Of a stretch of DNA of 64,000 nt, positions 41,046 to 48,202 are shown piece after piece (within the stretch, counting starts at the first letter, position 1; every line of letters starts with the position of its first letter). The notes under the pieces are model-generated. The model did not search any database, was not told the DNA's origin, and saw only the letters and a list, made by a program, of their open reading frames with translations. This DNA comes from Streptomyces sp. NBC_00249 (lineage in GTDB: Bacteria; Actinomycetota; Actinomycetes; Streptomycetales; Streptomycetaceae), in contig NZ_JAPEMV010000006.1 of the NCBI RefSeq assembly GCF_026342355.1, positions 186,001 through 250,000 on the forward strand, in the 5' to 3' direction. Position numbers and translations under genes: made by a program.

Positions 41046-42926
41046 TCAGACGAGGTCGTTCAGCAGGGACTCGACGATGCGGACGCCGTCCCGGGTGAGG
41101 ACCGACTCGGGATGGAACTGCATGGAGGCGAAGTGGGGTCCGCGCAGGGCGTGGACCTCGTCGGTGTCGGGGTCGCGGCTGACCTCGACGATTCCGACGC
41201 CCTCGCACTCGGCCTTGTCCTCGGCGGCGCGGGCGGCGAACGTGTTGTAGAAGCCGACGTGTTCGGTGGATCCGAAGAGGGTGATCTGCCGCTGGACGCC
41301 CTGGTTGGGGGTGTCCCGGCGGGCCAGTTCCAGGCCCAGTTCGCGGGAGAGCACCTGGTGGCTGAGGCAGACGGCGAGGAAGGGCCTGCGTTCGGCGAGG
41401 AGCCGGCGGACGTCGGCGGTGAGCCGGGCGATCTTCGGGTGGTTCGTGTCGCGGGGGTCGCCGGGGCCGGGGCCCATGACGACCAGGTCGTGGGCGTCGA
41501 GGGAGTACGGCTCGTCGAAGCGGCTCACCGTCACCTCCAGCCCCATGGAGCGCAGCTGGTGGGCGATCATCGAGGTGAAGGTGTCCTCGGCGTCGATGAC
41601 GAGGACCGAGCGGCCGGCCAGCGAGGGCCGCGGCAGGGCCCGTTCCGCGGCGCCCGCCAGCCAGTACCCGGCGATGGAGTCGTTGCGCCGGGCCAGGGCG
41701 GCCCGTACGTCGGGGTGGGCGGAGAAGCCGGTGGGACGGTCGGACTCCAGGGCGGCGAGCAGCCCGGCGGCCTTGGCCTTGGTCTCGGCGACCTCGGACT
41801 CGGGGTCGGAGTGGCGCACCAGGGTGGCGCCGACGCCGATCCTGACCTGTCCGGCGGGGTCGATGTCGGCGGTGCGGATCAGGATCACGGAGTCCATCTC
41901 GCGCTCGCCCCGCTCGTCGCGTCCGATGAGGGCGGCGACCCCGCTGTAGTAGCCGCGGCCCTGGGGCTCGTAGCGGCTGATGACGCGGCAGGCGCTCTCC
42001 AGGGGGCTGCCGGTGACGGTGGGGGCGAAGAGGGTCTCGCGCAGGATCTCGCGGGGGTCGCGGGTGGTGCGGCCCTCGATCAGGTACTCGGTGTGCGCGA
42101 GGCGGGCCATCTCCTTGAGGTAGGGGCCGACGACCCGGCCGCCGCCCTCGCAGATCCGGGCCATCATCTTGAGTTCCTCGTCGACGACCATGTACAGCTC
42201 GTCGGTCTCCTTGCGGTCCGCGAGGAAGTCCATGACCTGCGGCAGCGTGGGGCCGGTGGCCGGGTAGCGGTAGGTGCCGCTGATGGGGTTCATGACGGCG
42301 GTGCCGCCTTGCACGCTGATGTGGCGTTCGGGGGTGGCGCCGACGAAGGTGCGGCCGCCGGTGTGCGCGACGAAGGTCCAGTAGCCGCCGGACTCCTGCT
42401 CCATCAGGCGCCGGAAGAGGGTGAGGGCGCTGTGCGGGGTGTAGCCCTCGATCTCGGTGGTGAAGGAGCGCTTGATGACGAAGTTGGCGCCTTCGCCGGT
42501 GCCGATCTCGTCGGCGATGACGCGGCGCACGATGTCCGCGTACGCGGCGTCGTCGATGTCGAAGGCGCCGCCGGAGAGCGTGATGGGCCGGTCCTCGATG
42601 CGGGCGAGGGCCTCGGCGAGCGGGACGCGTTCCTGGCCGGTGACGGTCAGGGCGAGCAGCGGGGAGCCGTCGTCGGGGGCTTCGAAGCCGCGTTCGTGGA
42701 TCTGCCGGAAGGGTACGAGGACCAGGGCCTCGTGCCGTCCGGGGACGCCCGGGGCCGGGGCGAGGGGTACGGCGTCCAGGGTGGCGGGCGTGGACACCTC
42801 GCCGACGAGCACCTCCAGGACGCCCGGTCCGGTGGCGGCGGGCCGGTGCAGCAGGGCGAAGGGGGGCGGTTCGGGGGACAGGACCAGGGACAGCAGGTCC
42901 CCGCCGGCGGGCCGGGCGGCGGTCAT
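41046..42926 (-). CDS. phzE: PhzE-like 2-amino-2-deoxyisochorismate synthase (synthase-amidotransferase fusion)
   Basis: 626 residues. The chorismate-binding domain occupies about 100-400 (FVGATPERHISVQGGTAVMN, ISGTYRYPATG, DELYMVVDEELKMMARIC, GSPLESACRVISRYEP, REMDSVILIRTADID). A class I glutamine amidotransferase domain covers about 435-625, with nucleophile Cys in FLAVCLSHQVLSRELGLEL and the His in FASMQFHPESVLT. PhzE aminates chorismate to ADIC without making anthranilate, and its partner PhzD follows in the same pathway. Here the start overlaps the PhzD-like stop (ATGA). The single-chain order synthase-then-GATase is as in PhzE. Confidence 0.93.
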   Translation of the reverse strand: MTAARPAGGDLLSLVLSPEPPPFALLHRPAATGPGVLEVLVGEVSTPATLDAVPLAPAPGVPGRHEALVLVPFRQIHERGFEAPDDGSPLLALTVTGQERVPLAEALARIEDRPITLSGGAFDIDDAAYADIVRRVIADEIGTGEGANFVIKRSFTTEIEGYTPHSALTLFRRLMEQESGGYWTFVAHTGGRTFVGATPERHISVQGGTAVMNPISGTYRYPATGPTLPQVMDFLADRKETDELYMVVDEELKMMARICEGGGRVVGPYLKEMARLAHTEYLIEGRTTRDPREILRETLFAPTVTGSPLESACRVISRYEPQGRGYYSGVAALIGRDERGEREMDSVILIRTADIDPAGQVRIGVGATLVRHSDPESEVAETKAKAAGLLAALESDRPTGFSAHPDVRAALARRNDSIAGYWLAGAAERALPRPSLAGRSVLVIDAEDTFTSMIAHQLRSMGLEVTVSRFDEPYSLDAHDLVVMGPGPGDPRDTNHPKIARLTADVRRLLAERRPFLAVCLSHQVLSRELGLELARRDTPNQGVQRQITLFGSTEHVGFYNTFAARAAEDKAECEGVGIVEVSRDPDTDEVHALRGPHFASMQFHPESVLTRDGVRIVESLLNDLV

Positions 42927-43546
42927 ACGAGGACCTCCTTCGCGGTGGTGACCACGGCGCAGCGCTGGGCGGCGTAGGAGAGGGTGCGGCGGTGGTCCTC
43001 CTCGGAGAAGTCGGCGAGGGCGTCGGCGACGAGGAAGGTCTCGATGTCGTGGCTGAAGGATTCGACGGCGGTGGCCAGCACCCCGACGTGGGCGTACACC
43101 CCGCACACGACGAGCTGGTCGCGGCCGGAGTCGCGCATGCGGGCCAGCAGGTCGGTGTGGTGGAAGGCGCTGTAGCGCCACTTGGTGAGCACCCAGTCCT
43201 CGGGTCGGGGGGCGAGGGGTTCGACGATCTCGCGGTCGGCGCGCGAGGTGCGCATCCCCGGGCCCCAGAAGTCCCGGAGCAGGCCGCGCTGCCGGTCGGT
43301 CATCCCGCCCGGCTGGGCGGTGTAGGCGACCGGCACGCCGAGGTCGGCGCAGCGCTCGCGCAGCAGCGCGGCGTTGCGGACGAGTTCGGAGCGCAGGGGC
43401 TCGGGCAGGGGGGCCAGGAAGTAGCGCTGCATGTCGTGGACCAGCAACACGGCGCGGGCCGGGTCCACGGACCAGGCGGCGGTGTTGAGGGGCAGGTCCC
43501 CCGATGTCGGCATCGGGTAGGCCTCGATGGTCGGGATGCCGGCCAT
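42923..43546 (-). CDS. phzD: PhzD-like isochorismatase (DHHA-forming)
   Basis: 207 residues. The opening MAGIPTIEAYPMPTSGDLP is nearly diagnostic of PhzD. The catalytic Asp 38 lies in AVLLVHDMQRYF at the same number as in Pseudomonas PhzD. Lys and neighbours are in VLTKWRYSAFHHTDL, and VVCGVYAHVGVLATA is the isochorismatase cis-peptide region. It hydrolyses the enol ether of ADIC to trans-2,3-dihydro-3-hydroxyanthranilate. No phenazine genes (phzF, A/B, G) accompany it, so the dihydro product must go elsewhere, presumably to the SDR encoded just upstream. Confidence 0.95.
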   Translation of the reverse strand: MAGIPTIEAYPMPTSGDLPLNTAAWSVDPARAVLLVHDMQRYFLAPLPEPLRSELVRNAALLRERCADLGVPVAYTAQPGGMTDRQRGLLRDFWGPGMRTSRADREIVEPLAPRPEDWVLTKWRYSAFHHTDLLARMRDSGRDQLVVCGVYAHVGVLATAVESFSHDIETFLVADALADFSEEDHRRTLSYAAQRCAVVTTAKEVLV

Positions 43547-43607
43547 GGCGTCCTCTCGTTGCTTCGTTGCGCGGAAGGGATGGGTGGGGGGCGGATCCGG
43601 TCGGCGG

Positions 43608-44396
43608 TCAGACGCCGAGGGTGGCTCCGCCGTCGACGGTCAGGGTGTGCAGGGTGATGTGGGAGGCCTCGTCGGAGAGCAGGAAGACGACGGCGTCGGC
43701 GATGTGCCAGGGCTGGGCGAGCCGGCCGAGCGGGATGCCGACGCGGTACGACTCCCCGTGGCCCTCGATGGAGGCGCGGGGGCCGGACTCGTCGTGCCAC
43801 ATGGAGCGCAGCATCGGCGTGTCGGTGGAGCCGGGGGCGACCACGTTGCAGCGGATTCCGTGGCGGGCGACCTCCAGGCCGAGGCTCTTGGTGAACATGG
43901 TGGCGGCGGCCTTGGACGCGGCGTAGGCGGACATGTCGGTACGGGGGGTGCCGGCCGCGTTGGAGGCGACGGTGACGAGGGAGCCCTTGGCGCGTTCGGC
44001 CATCCGGTTGACGACGGCGCGCGAGACGTGGAAGACACCGGTCGCGTTGACGGCGAAGGTGGCGTTCCAGTCCTCGTCGGTGAACTCGCGGGCCTGGCCC
44101 AGGCGCAGGATGCCGGCGGCGTTCACGAGGTGGCCGATGGGGCCGAGTTCGCGTTCGACGGCCTCGACGGTGCGCTCGACGTCGGCGCTGTCGGTGACGT
44201 CGGTGGGGTAGGCGGTGGCCTTGACGCCTTGGGAGGTGAGTTCGGCGACGGCCCGGTGCAGCTGCTCCGGGTCGCGGTCGACGGCGGCGACGAGGACCCC
44301 GCGCCGTCCGAGTGCCTGGGCCACCGCGCCGCCGATCCCGCCGGCCGCGCCGGTGACCAGGGCGATGGTGCCGTCCATACCGTCCGTGCCGGGCAT
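43608..44396 (-). CDS. SDR, 2,3-dihydro-2,3-dihydroxybenzoate dehydrogenase-like (3-hydroxyanthranilate-forming)
   Basis: 262 residues. The NAD motif ALVTGAAGGIGGAVAQALG, NAAGILR, catalytic Ser in VTVASNAAGTPRTDMSAYAA and YAASKAA (Tyr-x3-Lys) make it a classical SDR close to DhbA/EntA. With PhzE and PhzD in the same operon, it should oxidise dihydro-3-hydroxyanthranilate to aromatic 3-hydroxyanthranilate with NAD, as in benzoxazole pathways. The ATG overlaps the DAHP synthase stop (TGATG). An internal ATG six codons later is an alternative start. Confidence 0.87.
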   Translation of the reverse strand: MPGTDGMDGTIALVTGAAGGIGGAVAQALGRRGVLVAAVDRDPEQLHRAVAELTSQGVKATAYPTDVTDSADVERTVEAVERELGPIGHLVNAAGILRLGQAREFTDEDWNATFAVNATGVFHVSRAVVNRMAERAKGSLVTVASNAAGTPRTDMSAYAASKAAATMFTKSLGLEVARHGIRCNVVAPGSTDTPMLRSMWHDESGPRASIEGHGESYRVGIPLGRLAQPWHIADAVVFLLSDEASHITLHTLTVDGGATLGV

Positions 44397-45568
44397 CAGT
44401 AACTCCAGCTGGACACGACCGAGATGGCCTGTCCGGGGTTGAGTCGGGGGTCGCAGTGACTGGTGTAGAACTCGCCGACCCGCTCCACGGCGGAGGGGTC
44501 CGAGACGCATTCGGTGACGGCGTCGGGGGTGGTCTCCAGGTGGAAACCGCCGGCGACGCCGCCGGCCTCGGTGACGGCGAAGTGGAAGGCGACGGCCTCG
44601 CGTTCGACGGTGGCGACGTAGCGGGTCTTGTAGCCGTCGGGGGTGCTGACGGTGTTGCCGTGCATCGGGTCCGTCAGCCAGATCACCGGGTGCCCGGCCT
44701 CGCGTACGGCGGTGACGAGCGGCGGGAGGGCGTCGGGGAGGGCGTCGGCGCCCATGCGGGAGATGAGGGTGAGGCGGCCGGGCTCGCGGTGCGGGTCGAG
44801 GCGTTCGCACAGGGCGAGCAGCTCGGCGGTCGTCATGTTGGGGCCGACCTTGCAGGCGACCGGGTTGCTGACGCGGGAGAGCAGTTCGACGTGGGCTCCG
44901 TCGACCTGGCGGGTGCGTTCGCCGATCCAGGGCCAGTGGGTGGAGGCCAGCATCATGCCGCCCGCGCCGTCGGGGCGGAGCATGGACACCTCGTAGTCGA
45001 GGAGCAGGGCTTCGTGGCTGGTCCACACCTTGGCGTCGATGCCGGCGCCGGCCGCGCCGGAGCGCCAGCCGAGGTTGCGCATGACGTCGTCGGCGGCCAT
45101 GTAGCCGGTGAGCAGCCGCAGCGGGTCGGGGCGGCGGCTGTCGGGGTCGGCCTCGGGACCGTTGACCATGTGGCCCCGGAAGACGGGCATTTCGACGCCG
45201 TCGACCTCTTCGGTGGGCTTCGAGCGCGGTTTGGCGTACTGGCCGGCGATCCGGCCGACGCGGAGCACGGGCTTGCCGGTGATCAGGCGCAGGGAGCCGG
45301 CGAGCAGGTCGAGGACGGCGGCCTTGCGGGAGACGTGGTCGGCGGTGCATTCGGCGGGGTCCTCGGCGCAGTCGCCGACCTGGACCACGTGGGCCTGGCC
45401 TGCGGCCACCCGGGCGAGCAGGCCGCGCAGGGTGCGGATGTCCTCGCCGTCGACCAGCGGGGCCCGGGCGAGGAGTTCCTCCCGTACCCGGTTCAGCTGG
45501 GCGGGGTCGTCCCAGTCCGGCTGCTGCAGCGCGGGTTTCAGCCGGATGCCGATATCGGCGTTGTCCAC
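44396..45568 (-). CDS. phzC: Class II DAHP synthase (PhzC-like)
   Basis: 390 residues from GTG, with an excellent ribosome-binding site (CGGAGGAA). Type II (plant-like) DAHP synthase motifs: VVQVGDCAEDPAECTADHV, RVGRIAGQYAKPRS, GMMLASTHWPWIGERTRQVD, SRVSNPVACKVGPNM and VIWLTDPMHGNTVSTPDGYK. It is shorter than the primary-metabolism enzyme because the N-terminal regulatory extension is missing, which is typical of secondary-metabolism copies that escape feedback control. It condenses PEP and erythrose 4-phosphate and so raises chorismate supply for PhzE. First gene of the six-gene operon. Confidence 0.94.
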   Translation of the reverse strand: MDNADIGIRLKPALQQPDWDDPAQLNRVREELLARAPLVDGEDIRTLRGLLARVAAGQAHVVQVGDCAEDPAECTADHVSRKAAVLDLLAGSLRLITGKPVLRVGRIAGQYAKPRSKPTEEVDGVEMPVFRGHMVNGPEADPDSRRPDPLRLLTGYMAADDVMRNLGWRSGAAGAGIDAKVWTSHEALLLDYEVSMLRPDGAGGMMLASTHWPWIGERTRQVDGAHVELLSRVSNPVACKVGPNMTTAELLALCERLDPHREPGRLTLISRMGADALPDALPPLVTAVREAGHPVIWLTDPMHGNTVSTPDGYKTRYVATVEREAVAFHFAVTEAGGVAGGFHLETTPDAVTECVSDPSAVERVGEFYTSHCDPRLNPGQAISVVSSWSY

Positions 45569-45681
45569 GGAGTTCCTCCGAGTAGATGGGCAGGGGCGCG
45601 CTCCGCGCGGACGGCGCGGCGCGGCAAGGGAGAGGAGGGAGGGAGGGTGCGGGGGCCCTGGCCGGGCGGGGAGTGTGCGTG

Positions 45682-45707
45682 GGGGCGGCGGGGACGGCCG
45701 CCGCCCC
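45682..45707. terminator. Strong GC hairpin between wrbA and the phzC operon
   Basis: GGGGCGGCGG (45682-45691) pairs perfectly with CCGCCGCCCC (45698-45707) around a 6-nt loop. A partial second copy of the same sequence, with a 5-bp stem, lies at 45738-45753. The hairpin stands 148 bp after the wrbA stop and 114 bp before the phzC start, so it could terminate wrbA transcripts or act in the phzC leader. Confidence 0.5.
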
Positions 45708-45854
45708 ACCCCGGGCCGGGGGCGGTGCGCGGGGGACGGCGGGGACGGCCGCCGCCCCTGCTCGGGCCCGACCCGGGACTCCCGGGCCGGGAGGGGGCCG
45801 GGGAGCGGTCGCGGGGTCCTGCGGTGGGTGCGCGGCCCGGGGGCGCAGGCGGGG

Positions 45855-46484
45855 CTAGGACGCGGCGAGGCCCGTGCGGAGGGCGGTGGTGATCTCCACG
45901 GTGCGGCGGGCCTGGTACTCGATGGCGGCCAGGTTGTCGTCGGTGACGTTGCCGGCCTCGTTGCGCGAGACGCTGCTGACGCCGTACGGGTTTCCGTTGG
46001 TCGGGGCCAGCTGGATCGGGTCGGCGACGCCGGGCGGGACGATGATCGCGCCCCAGTGGTAGAAGGCGTTGTTCAGCGCGAGGAGGGTGCTCTCCTGGCC
46101 GCCGTGGAGGGTGGCGGTGGAGGTGAACGAGGACATCACCTTGTTCAGCAGCCCGCGCTTGGAGTGCAGCGGGAGGGTCTGGTCGATGAACTGCTTGAGC
46201 GAGGCCGCGGGGAGGCCGTAGCGGCCCGGGGTCCCCCACAGCACCGCGTCGGCCCATTCGAGGTCGTCGAGCGTGGCCTCGGGGACGTCGGCGACGGCGG
46301 CCAGGTGCTCGGCCCAGTTCGCGTTCCAGGTGTCGTTGCCCGGTACGACGGTCTCGGTGGTCAGTTCGGCGGTCCGGCGCAGCCGCACCTCGGCGCCCGC
46401 CTTCTCGGCGGCCGCCGCGGCGGCCACGGCGAGCTGGTGGACGTTCCCCTGCGAGGAGTAGTAGATGACGGCGACCTTGGTCAT
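45855..46484 (-). CDS. wrbA: WrbA-type NAD(P)H:quinone oxidoreductase (flavodoxin fold)
   Basis: 209 residues. The FMN phosphate loop is IYYSSQGNVHQLAVA near residue 8; WADAVLWGTPGRYGLPAASL is the second FMN loop, and FTSTATLHGGQESTLLAL and NNAFYHWGAIIVPPG are typical of WrbA. It reduces quinones by two electrons, avoiding semiquinones. In this locus it may protect against aminophenol-derived quinones or take part directly in a reductive step. It is on the same strand as the phzC operon but separated by a 286-bp GC-rich gap with strong hairpins. Confidence 0.9.
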   Translation of the reverse strand: MTKVAVIYYSSQGNVHQLAVAAAAAAEKAGAEVRLRRTAELTTETVVPGNDTWNANWAEHLAAVADVPEATLDDLEWADAVLWGTPGRYGLPAASLKQFIDQTLPLHSKRGLLNKVMSSFTSTATLHGGQESTLLALNNAFYHWGAIIVPPGVADPIQLAPTNGNPYGVSSVSRNEAGNVTDDNLAAIEYQARRTVEITTALRTGLAAS

Positions 46485-46579
46485 ATCCGGGAATCCCTCG
46501 GTTCGTTCGGCTGGAATGCCCCGATCCTGTTCGAGGAGGCGGGCGCGGCCAACGGCTCGTCGGACGATCCGTCAACTGC

Positions 46580-48100
46580 TCAGCTCGCTAGGTCAGGTCG
46601 GTCCCCAAGGTCCGTCAGGTACCCCGCGCCGAGCCCCCCGGGGCGAACCGGATCGGTCAGGTCCGCCACGTCCCGGGGGACGCGCCTGGCCTGCGGCCGG
46701 CCGCTGAGGAGGGCTATGGCGTGCGCGGCGGAGGCGAGGGTGGCGTGCCGGTGCCAGCCGTTGAAGGAGCGGCCGGAGAAGTCCCGGATGCCGACCTGGT
46801 CGGCGACCTCGGTCAGGTCCCGTTCCACCCGGTGGGTGAGCCGGATCAGCTGGGTCAGTTCGGCGGGGCGCAGGCCCGTCAGGTCGGTGAGCCACAGCTC
46901 GGCCGGCCACTGCCCGTCGTCGGTGACGCCGAGCAGCAGCAGTTCCTCCGGGCGGCCGCCCGGACGGCCTCCGGGGAGGCGGGTGTCGGCGGTGAGGGTG
47001 GCGGCGACGGCGACCAGGGAGCCCGGGCCGCGCACGGCTCTCAGGTGCCCTGCCTGACCGGGCTGCGGCCCCTGCCGGGCGTGCCGGTCCGGCTGTCCGG
47101 GAACTCCCGGCAGGCCGGTCCGGCCCGGGGGACCGGCCTGGCCCGGCGCCTGCCTGCGGGGTTCCAGCTGGCGCATGTGCCAGGCGGTGGACATGATCTG
47201 CTGGGCGGTCATGCTGGCGCCGCGCCGGGGGAAGGTCGCTTCCAGCACGGTGAGGCGTACGGACGGGTCCACCCGCAGCAGCCAGGGGGTGCCGGCGGCC
47301 CGCAGCCGGTGCACGGTGGTCACGATGTCGGAGTGGCGCGCGTCCATGACCAGCGGCCGGACGGGCAGTCCGGAGCCCCTGATCATCTGGAGGTAGGCCT
47401 CGACCGAACACTGGGCGAGGCTTTCCTGGACGGTGGTGTCGGGGATGGAGGCCTGGTTGCGCCGGTTCTCGTCCTCCAGCCACCGCTGGGTCAGGTGGAG
47501 CCGCCAGTGCAGCGGGGAGCTCCAGTCGTCGGCGGCCGCCCAGACGCCCACCGCCTGCTGGGCGTTGATCACCTGGCCGAGTTCGGGTACGAAGCGCCGC
47601 TCGACCCCGACGGAGGTCTCCCCCGCCTTCGGGATGATCATGGGCTGCACCACGTACGCCTGGGGCGGCGCGACCCGTTCGATGTGCTGGGCCAGCGCCC
47701 GCCGGACCGGTGTCCAGTCCCAGGTGGAGCTGGAGATGAAGTGGTGCAGGCTCTGCTCGGCGGCGTCGCCGCCCAGCAGCGTCGCGATGTTCCTGATGGA
47801 CTTGCGGCCCTCGGCGCCGAGCAGGCCCCGGACGTAGTGGATGGCCTTCACCCGCTGGTCGGTCCGGGGCATGGACGCGAAGAGGCCCGAGCACAGCTCG
47901 AACACCACCGCGTCCTGGCCGTCGGCGCGCCGGGCGCTCTCCGGGGCGGCGCATTCGCCGCCGTGGTCGGCGGTCCGCTGCTGCGGCCGTCCGGTGGCGG
48001 CCGCGGCCCCGTGGCCGGCGTTCCCGCCGGGGCCGTCGGCCGCGGCGACCGCGGCGGTGGTGCCGGTCGCGCTGTCGTGCCGCAGGATCGTGCTCCTCAT
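46580..48100 (-). CDS. IS701-type transposase-like protein with Pro/Gly-rich insertion
   Basis: 506 residues from ATG at 48100, preceded by GGAGGGGAGAC. The first 55 residues are Ala/Gly-rich. From about 60 it follows IS701-family DDE transposases (FASMPRTDQRVKAIHYVRG, SIRNIATLLGGDAAEQSLHHFI, VMDARHSDIVTTVHRLRAAG). At about 335-380 it carries a Pro/Gly/Gln-rich, collagen-like stretch (GQAGPPGRTGLPGVPGQPD). I could not find terminal inverted repeats or target duplications. Because it sits next to a SARP gene in the same orientation, a domesticated or regulatory role is a real alternative to active transposition. Confidence 0.75.
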   Translation of the reverse strand: MRSTILRHDSATGTTAAVAAADGPGGNAGHGAAAATGRPQQRTADHGGECAAPESARRADGQDAVVFELCSGLFASMPRTDQRVKAIHYVRGLLGAEGRKSIRNIATLLGGDAAEQSLHHFISSSTWDWTPVRRALAQHIERVAPPQAYVVQPMIIPKAGETSVGVERRFVPELGQVINAQQAVGVWAAADDWSSPLHWRLHLTQRWLEDENRRNQASIPDTTVQESLAQCSVEAYLQMIRGSGLPVRPLVMDARHSDIVTTVHRLRAAGTPWLLRVDPSVRLTVLEATFPRRGASMTAQQIMSTAWHMRQLEPRRQAPGQAGPPGRTGLPGVPGQPDRHARQGPQPGQAGHLRAVRGPGSLVAVAATLTADTRLPGGRPGGRPEELLLLGVTDDGQWPAELWLTDLTGLRPAELTQLIRLTHRVERDLTEVADQVGIRDFSGRSFNGWHRHATLASAAHAIALLSGRPQARRVPRDVADLTDPVRPGGLGAGYLTDLGDRPDLAS

Positions 48101-48202
48101 GGAAGTCTCCCCTCCGGCCGGGGGGTCACCCCGGCCGGCCCGCCTGCCAGTGTCTGCGGGCGGCGGCCGCGGCGAAAACACGGCCTCCGCCAGGACGCAG
48201 CC

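Noticed and set aside
37860..46484. Phenazine biosynthesis cluster
   Set aside because: PhzC, PhzD and PhzE homologues are present, but PhzF, PhzA/B and PhzG are not. The SDR points to 3-hydroxyanthranilate instead.
46580..48100. Recently inserted active insertion sequence
   Set aside because: No terminal inverted repeats or target duplication were seen by eye in the flanks, and the protein has atypical extensions. Kept as a transposase-like gene, not called a mobile element.
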